A stretch of DNA of 64,000 nucleotides from Lycium barbarum (lineage: Eukaryota; Streptophyta; Magnoliopsida; Solanales; Solanaceae): the NCBI RefSeq assembly GCF_019175385.1, contig NC_083339.1:33943637-34007636 (forward strand), read 5' to 3'. Under the pieces are notes generated by a model, which did no database searches, was not told where the DNA came from, and saw only the letters and a program-made list of their open reading frames with translations. Each line of letters starts with the position of its first letter. The first letter of the stretch is position 1. Below, one piece after another: positions 32,957 to 45,779 of the stretch. A program made the position numbers and the translations under genes.

Positions 32957-35595
32957 ATTCAACTATGTGTTTGTTCATGTTAGTTCTGGACTATCAGCAT
33001 GTTCACAGGTATTTTACATGTCTTTTTAGGTCTAATTGCTGTTGTGATAAGATATTTCGCATGGGTGTGCTCATATATCTTTGATCATGTATGTGTTGGA
33101 CTAATGTGGCTGTCACAACTTGATGAATGTCCCTTTGATTAGCCCTGTTTAGCACAAAACTGATTTAGTCTCCAAATATGACCAGCATGAAAGATCTTTA
33201 GTCAATTTAACCTGAATATTAGTACACTTGACTCATGAGTTTATGTTGGCTTTTCCTAATTTAGTTTGACCATGATAAGTCAGTTCATGTAAGGGTTCAT
33301 TTTTTATCTGAGGGACTGTGTCTATATGTACTTTGGTTTGATGATATTCGTGTGCCATTTGAGTATTGTCCTGTTGATGTTTAATGAGAGTCTGTTTGTT
33401 TTAGAACACTAAAAGATGTAAGAAACAAGAATGCTTGAGTAATGTTCAGTCTCTACCTGGCTATAGACCTAATGGCTACTAAAAGGTTTGGATATCTCTT
33501 CATGCCTTCATTTGATTTATATGCTGCCTGTTGGGACCATTTTCTGATAATTTAAAACGATTGAATTTACTGCATAGTTATTGTGATACCTTTGAATTCA
33601 ACATAGAGATACATATTGTATGTGTTAATATTTGACTAAAAATGATCTATGTTGGGCATTGGCTAATTTATCGGAGTGGAAATTGTTATTTTGAAATAGT
33701 TAAGAGTTTAAGAGGTTAACTATCTATCCTTGTCATGAGAAATTTAACTAGTGTGGTCCATTAAGCATAAGTGGGAACCGTTTATGGTCACCATGAGTAC
33801 AAAGAGGCTCAAGAGGTTGCCACTTGGTTTGTAATAACATGAGAAGTGATTTACCTAGGGCTAAGGAAGGTTTAGGAAAGACTTTAAGTTCCCACTCAGT
33901 CTAGTAATACCTATCCTTGGTTGCTGGGGTTCCAACTTATGGATTTACAATATCATGGGATCCTCTTAGGTCTCTGAAAGTTTAAAAGAGGAAAATTATA
34001 TAAAGATATGATGTGTAAATGAAGTTGGAAATCTGTTTGAAGTACAGTGGGTCTATTTGTGCGATTTTTTGATCTTGCATCCTGTATGAGTTTTCTCATA
34101 CTATGATTTAGAAGTCTTTGATATTCTTTCTCATTTTGTTGTAGCCTAGATCAGAGTTCTATCTTATTTGGTTATGTTTATGTTTGCAAGAGGATCCTTA
34201 TGGTCATTGAAAATCTATCAAAAGGTCTTAAATGTGAAAGTCAGCATGGCCACCCCTTCCCCTTTTTCCTAGTTCTTGTCTGTATTCCTCAAAATGTTGA
34301 ATGGATGGGATGTTGGCTTAGTCTTGAAAGGAAAAATGACTCTTTGGTTTTGCATACCCTCTGTCAAGAATGAATATTTGAATAGTCTTGTCTAGGAACT
34401 TGAATACATTTAGACCCAATGCTCTCTTGTGTGATGATATATTTGAGAATACTGAACTCTAAATGTATACCAATGTGTTTAAATGGCTCATGAGACCCTT
34501 TTGTATGTTTCTTTCTTGGCTATTTGGAGCTGAATGAGATACCCGAACTGTCTGTGCGTTTGGCCCTTCATCCCATGCATAGTATGGCATTGTGTGAAAT
34601 GAATATGCTAAGTATATTGGTATATATTTTTCTGTATCTGATTATGTGCATCTAAGTTCTGAGACTAGTTCGAGTGAACTGCTGCATTTTGTTTGTTCAC
34701 ATTGTCCTTGCTCTTCCTTTCCCTTCATATTGAACATGTTTCAACTTAGATATACACCAGGTATACAAGATATATACCCTTTATATACCCATGGTATATC
34801 ATGATAAATTTTGAGGAACTGAGACTGAATTGGGCTTGTTCCCCTATTATACCACCTTTGGCATTCAATTTGGGCTGTTTGTTTCTGTTTGTGCATGTTG
34901 AGCCTGTTTGACTTTCCTTCCTTTACATACAATATTGGGCTTGTTTCTTCTCTTGTCCCTTTAAATTTTGACTCATTTCTGCTCCGTGTTTGTTGGGCTT
35001 TCATTATATTATTTAGTGGAGTGTGATAGGATAGGCTCAATATATATCTGTGTGTATTATTGTGTTAAAACTATTTAAGTTCATATTAAACTATGTTTAG
35101 ATGCTCTCTAACCTCAATTGTCCTTTTTCCCTTTCCTCTTTTTGCATGGAACTCATCCAACATGGGCCATTTGGGCCAATCTCGCATAAGCTACTATTGG
35201 GCCAGAGGCCTAAAACCCTTTTTCCTTCCATCGAGTCCGAATAAATTATTGAAGGCCCCCAACCATGGGTGAAAATGATCAACTGGTGGGCTCGGTAGGC
35301 CGACCAGCCTTACTCTCCTCTTTCATTTTTATATGTATATGTGTATACATATATATATATGTATTTGTAATGAATGCTTGTAATATTGAAACCCGAATAA
35401 TTAGACATAGACAAATTAGGCAAAACGATACGTATATCATTTAGAATGGATTGGAACCCGTTACTATTTCAAAACCAAAGACCCAATAAAAGATGAAGGA
35501 TAATGTTTCTTGAAATAGAAATATGAAAGAAAATAACTTGACTATGTTTTCTTTTACAACATTGAAAATTGAACAATGGAATATATGTGTGTGTT

Positions 35596-35662
<67 letters not shown>

Positions 35663-36555
35663 CAAAGATAGTTAACGTTTTCTTCTCAAAATTGGAAATT
35701 TCAGAAAACCTGAAAGTCGGAAACTGTTTTGGACAACTTTGAAGAAATGTCTTCAACTTAAAGGCTACAAAACTGAAAAAACCTGATTTCAAATGATAAG
35801 TGTTGGAAATGGATTTCAAAACAATTTGAGGATTTTCAAACACTTTTGGGCCAAGCTCACCTTAACTTAAACAAACAAAGGGAAATACACTTGAATTTTA
35901 GTTTAAGGAAAGGTTTAAAATAGACTATGGTTGACCTTGAAAATAATTGGAATGGATGAAAACTTTTAATGGTAAAGAGACACTTTTGTATACTTGTATC
36001 CCCATGGCATTTTTATAAAAGGGATATATTCAAATCTTCTCTTTAAAACTTATACGGATAAAAGACATGACATTTGGACTAAATTTAAGTTGAACTCTAC
36101 TTAAGAGAAATTTTAAGTGTGTTTTAGTCTAAAAATGAAATTACTTTCTTAGACCTTATACACACCTTTTTTCAAAAGAAATTCAACTCTTTCTATCTTC
36201 AAATAAAGGATTTTTAGCACAAAAATATTTTATGATATGCCATGACAAGTTATACAAGAAAGTAGACTCTTTAAGCAAATAATTACAATAATCACACATT
36301 GAAGCTCGAACATCAACCGTATTCTACGGATCCTTTATACTAGGGTGCTTAAAACCTTCCTAGGGGATCACCAGAACCCTTACCTCGAACTCTGGTTTTA
36401 AAATGATTCACCTCTTGTTTGACTAAACCCTTTAAACTCAGTTTTCCTAATTTCCCTTAAATAAATTAGCTGGTGACTCTAAACAATATTAGATCCAAAT
36501 AGATTCCATAATTATGAAGTAGCTTTTATGCCTCACATAAAAATGAATCGTAACA
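32957..36555 (+). repeat. Ogre-like 3' LTR, 5' end missing
   Basis: It aligns with 10060-11064 and then 18957-21543 without the solo-LTR insertion. It ends CGTAACA at 36555, followed at once by the interrupted integrase gene. It contains a TA/TG microsatellite at 35606-35660. Confidence 0.9.
35606..35660. repeat. (TA)n(TG)n microsatellite
   Basis: TA units followed by about 14 TG units. Confidence 0.95.
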
Positions 36556-37436
36556 TCACTTTTGGCGGTCTATGCAGAAGGAGTTAGGTACCTGAGTTGA
36601 GCTCAGTACAACATTCAACCCTCCGACTGATGGTTAGTCTGAGTGGACTATTCAGGTCCTTGAGGACATGTTACGGGCTTGTGTCATTGATTTTGGTGGT
36701 TATTGTGACTGGTTCCTACCCTTGGTGGAGTCTTCTTACAACAACAATTACCATCCGAGCATTAAAATGGCCCCGTTTGAGGCATTGTACGGTAGGAGGT
36801 GTCATTCGATTGTTGGTTATTTTGATGTGTTCAAGGTTAGGCCTTGGGGAATGGATTTGCTTCGAGATTACTTAGACAAGGTTAAGTTTCTTCAGGAAAG
36901 GCTTCTCACAGCTCAGAGTAGGCAAAAGAGTTATACGAACTGAAAATTTTGTGATTTGGAGTTTATGGTTGGTGAGCGAGTTTTGCTAAAGATTTCACCC
37001 ATGAAGGGTGTGATGAGGTTGCGAAGAAGGGCAAGTTGAGTATGAGGTACAATGGGTTGTTTGAGATTGTCCAGCATATTGGTGAGGTAACTTATGAGTT
37101 GGCTTCGACACCCAGTCTATCAGCTGTTCATCCCGTATTTCATGTTTCGATGCTCAAGAAGTACCATTTGGACAGTTCTCATGTGATTCAGTGGGATTCG
37201 ATGTTACTTGATCAGAATCTGACCTTTGAGGAAGAGTCAGTGGCTATTCTAGATAGGCAGATTTGGAAGTTAAGGTCCAAAGAAATAGCTTATGTGAACG
37301 TTCAATAGAAGCATCGCCCGGTCGAGGAGGCTACTTGAGTCGGACATACGGAGTAGATACCCCCACTTGGTCATCGAAACGGGTACCTTCTTTCTTTTTA
37401 CATCCGAGGATGAGAGTGTGATTAAGTGGTGGATGA
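36556..37436 (+). pseudogene. 3' end of integrase with chromodomain-like tail (family-T element)
   Basis: It begins inside the catalytic core at HFWRSMQKELGT, the point where the Ogre-like element inserted. It continues with VLEDMLRACVIDFGG, KMAPFEALYGRRC, LLTAQSRQKSY, HPVFHVSMLKKYH, AILDRQIWKLRSKEI and a tail ending PVEEAT. Only the last DDE region is present. Stops at 36593-36595, 36635-36637, 36941-36943, 37306-37308 and 37336-37338 all fit C-to-T change on one strand, and one frameshift lies near 37020. About 100 bp of 3' untranslated sequence precede the LTR. It is close to element A's integrase but from another subfamily. Confidence 0.88.
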
Positions 37437-37975
37437 TGTAACGACCCATCAGGTCGTTTTGGTAATTCTACCTATTTTTCCCTAAACGATCCTTCCCTTA
37501 GCGGTACTTTGACATAATTGACTTGTGGGAATGGGTAGTGCAGTTATTGAGACAATCAGATTAGTCTCAGAGTGAAAAACCTAAAATTTGAGCCTTAAGT
37601 TGTGATTTTGGGAAAACCTTGACCAATAGTTGACTTTTGGGTAAATGCATCCGGAATCCAATTATGATGGTTCCGTTTGGTCCGGAACATAATTTTTCAC
37701 TTGGTAGGATAGCTGGTTCGAGTCACGAGGCGTTCGGGTGTGATTTGGATCATTGGTTGGAAAGTTAGGATTTTATGTTTTGAAGTTGACCTCAGTCAAC
37801 TCCGGGTCAAGATGACCTCTTTTGCAAATTTCAAGTTCGTGAGTGAGTTCGTAGTGTGTTTTATGTGTGAAATGCATGTTTGGTTTGTGTCCGGCGGGTT
37901 CCAGATGAGTTTCGAGTGTCAAAACCAAATTTGGAAGACACCAAAAAAATATGGTGTTCAGTTGCTAGTTTCCTT

Positions 37976-38185
37976 CTTCGCGTTCGCGAAGGAGGGATCG
38001 CGTTCGCATGAGTTGACCAAGGTGGTCAATGCTCAGTCGCGTTCGCGAAGGGGGAATAGGGGTTGGGTCGGGTTACGCTAGGGCATCGCTATCGCGAAGT
38101 CATCGTTGCATTCGTGATGCCATCATCGTGTTCGCGATGGTTGGGCTGGATTAGGGCAGCGTTCGCGAGCCTTGCCTCGGGTTCG
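37976..38185. repeat. CGCGTTCGCGAAG palindrome array in family-T LTR
   Basis: TTCGCGTTCGCGAAGG, TCGCGTTCGCATG, TCGCGTTCGCGAAGGG, ATCGCGAAG, GTGTTCGCGATGG and GCGTTCGCGAG lie within 210 bp. The core TTCGCGAA is self-complementary. The array lies about 540-750 bp from the LTR start. Confidence 0.8.
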
Positions 38186-39458
38186 CAAAAAGGGGATGGG
38201 CTGAACAATGATTTATTTCCCCACTTCGAAACTAAACCCCATTTTCACATAACTCAAGTTCTAAAGGTCGGTTTTGGGATAAAACAAGTGCTAAGTTCGA
38301 GATTTATCGTTAGGGTAAGATTCTAACCTTTATTAAATCATTTCTCATTGCCTCCTTCCATTGTTTAGTAACAAAATCATGCTTTTGGGGTTGGAAATTT
38401 GGGGGTTTTAGCCCTAACTTAAGAATTAAGTTTTTCTTAAATTGGAGGTCAATCTATGATTAGTTTTATGAGATTTTTTGCGTTTAGCTTATTTGGGCTA
38501 TGGGAAAGTCAAATTTAAGTTCAATTTTGAGTTTTACCCTTGGGGCTCGGGTTTGGTTATTTTGGGTTCGTTTTTGGGTTTCAATTATAAGTATAGCAAT
38601 ATGAGTATTGTTTGATTCATGTGACCTCGTAGAACACTATTTTGACATTGCTGCACTCGAATTCTTGATAAATTACCGTTTTGACCCTCGAGGTGGGGTT
38701 TTAGGTTGACTTTTAGACCTGAAACTCTTTTATGGCTTTATGGGTATCATTGGAATCCTGTGTTAACGTAGAATTCATAACTACTAGACTTTGCTCGCTC
38801 GGAGGTGCTTCAAAAAGGGAAGGCTCAAGTTTGAAGTGTTCGTGGCACCCGCTCGGCCTTGAGGTAGGTTACGGTTTACTCTTCTAGACTCTGATTGGAG
38901 GATGTATATAGTCTATAAATGTTGAAGGGGTATTGGGTGTGTGAAGGGGGTCCCACCTTAGTGGTTGCGATGAACACTTGGGTGGGTACCGGTGTATTTG
39001 TTTAGAAAACTGTCGCATGATTAGGATGTTGTGACGGGGAATGCATGTTAGGCCTGTGGGCATTGGTTGTGGTGATAAATCCACTTAGGTTGGTATGGCT
39101 GTTGCTTATTTTGGCTATGATAGCCATGTTTGATTGATTTTGTAGAATATTGATTCATTTTGCATTTATCATCCCATATTCCATTTATATGATGAAAGTG
39201 GCATCAATCTTGACCTTGAGTTGATATTATGTGGTTCGTGATAAACATGCATTCATTTCCTATGTCATGACTCTATTGACACTTGTTACCGTGAATTTGA
39301 TGCTTATCCATGCATGCATACATATTCATTGTGATGAGGCATTTATGAGATGGTTCGTCACGATCGGGAAAAGGTAAGATTGATATGTTTACGCCTGAAA
39401 GGAAATGATTCTGGGTATTATGATATGAGTTGGTGCGAATATAATATGATATGATTCT

Positions 39459-40892
39459 TGATACGCTCAAATTACACCTATTAATGGTATAACGCAGACG
39501 TTGTCAAATATAGTAACCCAACAAGGTTGGGTCGAATCCCACAGGGAATAAGGTGTGAAAAGGTTACTAATATCGTAGGATTTCTAAGTTTAGGTCCAAT
39601 GTCTTAATCCGATGATTTTGGTAATATTTGGTTTTTCTATGACTAATTGCTATCTACTTGCTTTGGTGGAAATTTATGGGAAAAGAAACTAAGGTTGTGC
39701 CCCCGTTAGATAGAATGTATGATCATGGGTCTTGATCATGATATACTTCTAATGGATCATTATATGAATGCATTTAATCTCTATATGAATCTCTACTATT
39801 TCCCAATAAATAAAGATTATCTCTTTCTATGATTTTTCCAAATATAAGAAAGTAACTATGAAGAACGATTAATCATACCAAGTAAATTCTTCTTATTCCT
39901 AAGTGAATTTATTAAACAAAGTTTAAAGCTTTGAGTCCTTGTTATTTATTCTTACCAAACCTAATTATTTTCCCAAATAAATCAAGGTTTATGGCTTTAA
40001 TTAATGTTTGCAACCATTAATTATGAATGAAGAATGCAGAATAAATAAACCCTAATAATCCATTATGTGTATATCAATCACAAACTCAATCACAAAACAC
40101 CCATCAATTGGGTTCACAACCCTAGTAAGGGAAATTAGCTACTCATAGAGGAAGAAGAACAATAAGAAATAATGGGAATCATAATGCTTACAATTTATTG
40201 CTTGGAATTTGAAGAGAAATTAATTGCAAATTGTTTGTAATCTCCCCAAAAGACTTCAAACCTATGAGTAACTAATGCTAATGAAAATAAAACTGAGTTC
40301 TGTAGTAATTGTCTATCCAAGAAACCTAAAATAAGGTATTTATAAGAGTCAAAGTCGTGCAAAATAAGATTGACAAATTGCCCCCGACGGACCACTGTAC
40401 GGACCGTACATTTTATACGGTCCGTAGAATCAGTGACAGATCTCCGTAAAATCTTCTCCAGTTGTCAGATGCACGATCCACTTTTACGGACCGTAAATAT
40501 TATACAGTCCGTATAACCTGCTCGTAAATCCTCTTCTCTTTAAGACTCTTCTGGAACCAACCTACGGTGAGATTTACGGACCGTAAATATTATATGGTCC
40601 GTACTTCGGCTTGGACTTCCACTTCATGTCTGAGCCCACTCTGTTAAGCATCCACGATGGCATTTACGGACCGTGAATATTCGACTGTCCGTATGTTCCT
40701 CCGTATAAATCAGGCTTCAGTTAATTTTCTTTCTTTGAACATCTTTTTACTCCATTTCCACGACTTGCTCCCGAAATACGTTAAACATTTGCAACATGTC
40801 ACAAACACATCAAAAAGACCAAGACTCCCTCAAAACCAAGTAAAACTTATAACCAAAAAGCATCGAATGTGCCATAATTTCACGGCACATCA
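39459..40892 (-). repeat. 3' LTR of Athila-like element
   Basis: It aligns end to end with 51749-53184. The polypurine tract abuts its right end. Confidence 0.95.
40397..40700. repeat. Paired TACGGACCGTA / TACGGTCCGTA hairpin array in Athila LTR (3' copy)
   Basis: Four paired units, each TACGGACCGTA, then 4-8 bases, then TACGGTCCGTA or a variant. The second member is the reverse complement of the first, so each pair can form a stem of up to 11 bp. The clearest pair starts near 40490 and another near 40572. Confidence 0.85.
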
Positions 40893-40907
40893 ACACCCCC
40901 AACTTAA
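40893..40907 (-). other. Polypurine tract of Athila-like element
   Basis: The coding strand reads TTTAAGTTGGGGGTGT directly before the 3' LTR start. Similar words recur at 41679-41689, 41721-41731 and 42392-42400. Confidence 0.75.
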
Positions 40908-42474
40908 AGTCTTTGCTTGTCCTCAAGTAAGTCGCACAACACAGTGACTCAATATACCACTTAGATATCACAGAGTACTGATGTCTACATTGGTTTTGAC
41001 TCTGAACTCCTGGCATGCACGTTTTTCTTTCAAGGACCACCCCATTTTTCTATTTTAAACCATATGCACAACCCAAGAACGTTATGACTAACAAAGAAGC
41101 TTCAATGCATGACATTACATTATCGAATATATTATGATGCACACAAATGCTACTTTAGGCGGTCACTTTATTTTGCTTAGTTTTCATCCTTATGCCCTCA
41201 CATAGACCAAAGAATGTCCTAACACACTTATATACAACAGGAATGGGACTAAGACGAAGGAGAAGAGAAAAACACTCACACTCACAACGAAATTCATATC
41301 TACACATGCAAATACCATAGGCTTGCCCTTATTTTCTATGTTTTCATCCTAGGTTCATTCGGTTGTGATCACATTAGGACTTGTTTTTACTTGTAATGTA
41401 GGCTTAGGGACGGGTAGGATACTTTTTGGATATTAGTGACTCACCCTCCTTGAACACTACAACATCTTTTCACCTAAATTCAGCTCTTTTCTTTCCAACC
41501 CCTTTTGTTTCTTCAAATTTTCAACCTCGATGTGGCTTTATTTCTACTAACTGGCATTATTATATATATTTTTTCTTTGTGTGTTGCAATTTTCTGATTT
41601 TTTCTATTCTTTCTCTCTCTTTTTTTTCTTTATATATAAGCAACTACCACGTCGAATCTCTACTATCAAACTCCACTACCCCCAACTTATGTTTTTAACA
41701 TTTTCTCCACATTTAACTCACCCCCAACTTAGGCATTTTGCCTCACCTATCTATTAACATCAAGGAGGGAACGGGTGCGAAGATGGATTAATTTCACCAT
41801 GGGTAAGGTTTCATAATTGGCTAGCCAAGAAAAAAGGTCAAAAGGCTCAAAAAGGGAAACTAGGGATACTTTCAACTTTTGGTAAGGCTTATTTAGGCAA
41901 AGTGACTGTTTACACAAAGAAAGCCTAAGATCATCTCACAGCCAAACTAATTTTCGAATTTCAAACACGACCAATCGGGCAAGTTCTGAATTATACATGC
42001 ATAAATAGAACCAAACTGGAAACTCACACACACATTGGCATAAGGACAATTACTTTTACAATTGTGCCCTCCTAAGCAGTCATTCGTCACACACAATACC
42101 CCAACAATTGTAATGTCATATAAAGAATCAATTATGTCAACCAATAACTATTCTTAGTATGCATTTTTGAAATTTTCAAGGGGTCCAACATTTTGCACAA
42201 ACCATAACAACATGCCATCGTTTACAGAGTAACACCAAATAAGTCAAAATTACTCTACTTAACCGAAGCAACATCCTAAACATGCCAGTTTCAACAAAAT
42301 AAAACCCCCCTCAGGAAAAGAACTCTGGTAAAGAAAATCTGAGGGGGTTCCTAAACACATATTTACACTACACTACTGTCAAATAGTCCCACCCCCAACT
42401 AAAGAATCATGCACTGCCCTCAGTGCATAAGCGTAAGCATAAACAAGACAAGGGATAAGACTACCTGAGGCACA
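40908..42474 (-). other. Non-coding region between extra ORF and 3' LTR (Athila)
   Basis: No supported coding region. It contains three extra TAAGTTGGGGG-like purine tracts and an 11-bp inverted repeat (42303-42314 with 42339-42349). Confidence 0.6.
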
Positions 42475-44593
42475 CTATGTGCGATGCTCCTCCTGCTGAG
42501 CCTCAACTGCGTCAGTATCAGTGGGTGCTGGGTCAACTATGCTGGGAGGCTCGGTCTGAGTCTGCGGAAGTGGGTCCGCTGGTGGGACAAAAGTCCCGGC
42601 CTCCTCTGGTACCGTAATGCTAGGTATCGTCTACTCAACAGAGGGATCCAAACTGCTCGATGCCCCTGTATAGTGGAAATCAACCACAGAACGCCGTATG
42701 GCATGCCTCAGCTGGCGCTCTTCTAACTCCACTATTTCGACCCCTTCATTTTCTTCCTCTGATCTCGGCCTCTTGCCTCTATCTTGGGATGAGGACTCCA
42801 CCATAGACAGTCACACCACTGGCACCAAAGATGCCAAGTCAATCGACATAGCTGATTGAGAGGGACTTTCAAACACTCCCCCCTCCTTTACCTGAAGCGC
42901 AATGACATCGTCCTTCAGCTGCGTAATATCTTTCTTCACTGCTTTCAGGTCTGCTGATGACGATACCTTCTCCAACTCAAGTACTCGCCTCTCAATACCA
43001 TCAATTCTGGAGTGAATTTGACGGTGTGACTGGGTAAGGGACTCCTGTAGCAGTTCCATCTCCTTCCGTACTACCCGTGCTATAACTTCCTCCAACTCCC
43101 CTAATAGGCTAGTGATCTGTCGATCGGCTCTGTCTGCCTTTACATATGAGTCATGGAAGTTCTGTCTGTTAAATGGAGTCATTATACCTCCAGGAAGTGA
43201 TGTAGATGTGGAGGTGACTCTGGTAGCAGGTGGGGCAGTCGTGGGGACCGGCTCAGTGGCAACCTCAGGGGTTGCGGAAACGGTAGGGCCCGACGATGAC
43301 TCTGTTACCGCTGTAGAAGCTAGTACAGTCATGGCGGCAATCTCAAAACCCTCTGTGGTCTCCTCCAATGTTGTGCCCTCATCCTCATTCTGATCCGATT
43401 CATATTGCACAAATTCTGGGGCTATCACACCGCCTCGGGCTGCTGCCAACCTATCCTTAACCTCTCTATCTTTGCTCTTTATCAAACTGTAGATGTGTTT
43501 TGCTTCAAACTTATGATCCCAGTAAGGAAACTTCTAGATGTCAAGCTTCAGACAAAGAGCCATAATCAAGCATCGGAAAACCAACGAAAGGCCAGGCTGA
43601 ATTGCTCGCATTCGAACCTCATCGGCTTTCAATTTCCCAATATCAACTGCATACCGGGACATGATGGAAGCCACTAAAATAGCCTGGCTTATAGTGAGCT
43701 GACTATCTGTCTGAGTTGGTTGTATTCTGTGTATTAGGACACTCCACCAGAATTGTGCCTCCACTGAAAGATTTTTTTTTTATCGGCGCGCTAGACTTTG
43801 TGCGCCAAACTGGATTCCCTCTAGCAATCACCGAAGCCACCCACGGTACTTCTTTCATCTGGTCATTCCTGTTCCCCGCTAATCTATAGTCTAACTCATC
43901 AGTGTTTTCCGGCGGTTCATAGTTGTCCCCGAAGTAGAATCGGTTTATGGCCTTGCTGGAGAAATCAATCCTTACACCTCTAATAGTCACCTTTTGGAGG
44001 CGTATCACTGTCCTTGCTTGTTGGGATGGCTTGTACCTGTTGTTTATCTCCGCCGCATAGTTGGCGTAGAACTCTCTCACAATAGATGGTATATATGTGC
44101 CGAGTGGCTGGTTAAGGAATCCCCATCCATGGTTATCAATGATAGCCTGCATGGTTAGGAAGTGTTACAACCCTTCGAAACTGATCCACCTCTCCTTATA
44201 GATATTTCGGCGGAAGCCTTGTCCACCTTCCTTTGGGTCTAGCCCCTTATCATATATTTCTTTCGAGCCTTGGATCGAGAACCTAACAGCATGTTCAGAC
44301 CTCTCCTTCATTCTGTTCTCATTTAGGCGTGCCGCCTCTTCAGCATCAGACTCTTCCGGTGCATTTGTCGCCTCCTCTCGACTAGACCGGTCAGGAGAGC
44401 TTGATGAGTGCTCCCCATCACTGCTGGTCCCTTTATCAGACGGGGGATTTGCCGGAGTTTGGGCTGCTCTTCGCGGCCTTCTGTTTCGTGTGACAGGAGC
44501 CTGGTCTTCATCACGGAGCCTAGATTGGACTTGGGTTCGGCCTCGCCCTCGGCCCTATCCTGTGCCCTGGGCACGACCTCTTGTTTTAGCCAT
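42475..44593 (-). pseudogene. Extra ORF downstream of Athila pol (putative plant transposon domain)
   Basis: The frame opens MAKTRGRAQGTG at 44593, sense with pol and in the place where some Athila elements carry an env-like gene. The N terminus is basic, then Ser/Glu-rich. The middle (MQAIIDNHGWGFLNQP, VREFYANYAAEINNRY, VRGVRIDFSSKAINRFYF-like, SQAILVASIMSRYAVDIGKL) fits the 'putative plant transposon protein' domain (Pfam PF20167, from memory). The C terminus is Thr/Pro-rich and then likely coiled coil (LLGELEEVIARVVRKEMELL). I see no signal peptide or membrane segment. Five stops (44555-44557, 44165-44167, 43534-43536, 42811-42813, 42631-42633) all fit C-to-T change. One frameshift lies at an A10 run (43772-43781). 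Function unknown. Confidence 0.75.
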
Positions 44594-44644
44594 ACCTGTG
44601 GACTACATATTAGTATCTATAATAATGAACATGTAGACAAAGAT

Positions 44645-44965
44645 GCTAAACTTTTTTTTATACGGGTCCTGAAAAACATACGGTCCATGAAACAGACCGT
44701 AAAGAGACAGAATGATATGCTTGTTCATGGAGATTTTATGATGGAGTTATACGGTCCGTATAATTTTTACGGTCCGTAGAACTCTTCGTAACTTTGGGAT
44801 AGGAAAATTGGGAATTGAGGCAAATGTTTTACGACACAAGTTACGGGCCGTATAATTTATACGGTCCGTAAGTTATGTCGTAAAACAGGAACAGAGAGAC
44901 TCACTGCACATGGTATTACGATACAAATTTACGGTCCATAGAATTTCTACGGTCCATAAATTTGT
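44645..44965. repeat. Palindrome array upstream of the extra ORF (Athila internal)
   Basis: Copies of TACGGTCCGTA and variants occur at about 44670, 44750, 44773, 44843, 44862, 44930 and 44949, often in pairs separated by AATTT-like spacers. It is the same word as in this element's LTR. Confidence 0.8.
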
Positions 44966-45779
44966 CCGTTTATATACTTTTCTCCGTAATCAATTACCCA
45001 GGCTTCTCCCTGACCCTATTTCAAAACCAGTTTGTAGACATGGATTCCTGTTATTTTGCTCATGTCATATCGGGGTTACTCAGACTTCACCCCAATCTAC
45101 TCTTTTTTCTCATTCAAGCATTTTGTCGGACAGTTGGTGGGCATAACGAATTGATATATCAATTAAGACATATACACTTGAAATGCCCACCGACCTAATG
45201 GGGTTTGCGATTTCTCGTGTCCCATGAGTCCAATGTTCGGCACAACACAACCAAATCCCCGCCCTATCTAATTTCAATTTCTATACCCCCAACAATAAAA
45301 ATCCCAGAAATCACCCATTAAGGGTATTTAGGAAAGCACACATGAGATCATAACTAGGGCATGAGAGCATTACAAAACTGATAGGAGCGGAGATGATTAA
45401 TTCACTGAAGAATATTAGTAAGAAAGAAATAACAACAATGCCTTTTGCTTCTTGCTATCTATTTTGGATGAGGAGGGTTTTGTTTTTGGATATGGTGGTG
45501 GTGGGTTTGTTGATTATGTGTGGGGAGTGTTTTTAGGGATGTGGTTTGGTAGTGGAGGGATTAGCGGGAGTGAATTTAGGGATGGATTGAAGTTGAGGAT
45601 ATGATGGATTTTTTAATTTGAAGAGGAAAGAGACTGATGCTGTAGTTGGTTTTGAAGTTGAAGCAAAAAAATAACCGCTTAATTTATTCTTATTAATACC
45701 CTAGCCGCCGTTTCTTTTAACTTACTTGTCCCCTTACATTTTCAATCTATGCCCGTGAAAATTTCACGAGGCGTACATC

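Noticed and set aside
35441..35843. Open frames with Thr-His runs
   Set aside because: Translation of a TG/TA microsatellite in the Ogre-like LTR.
40397..40700. CRISPR-like array
   Set aside because: The repeats are short palindromes with irregular spacing, in a plant LTR, with no cas genes.
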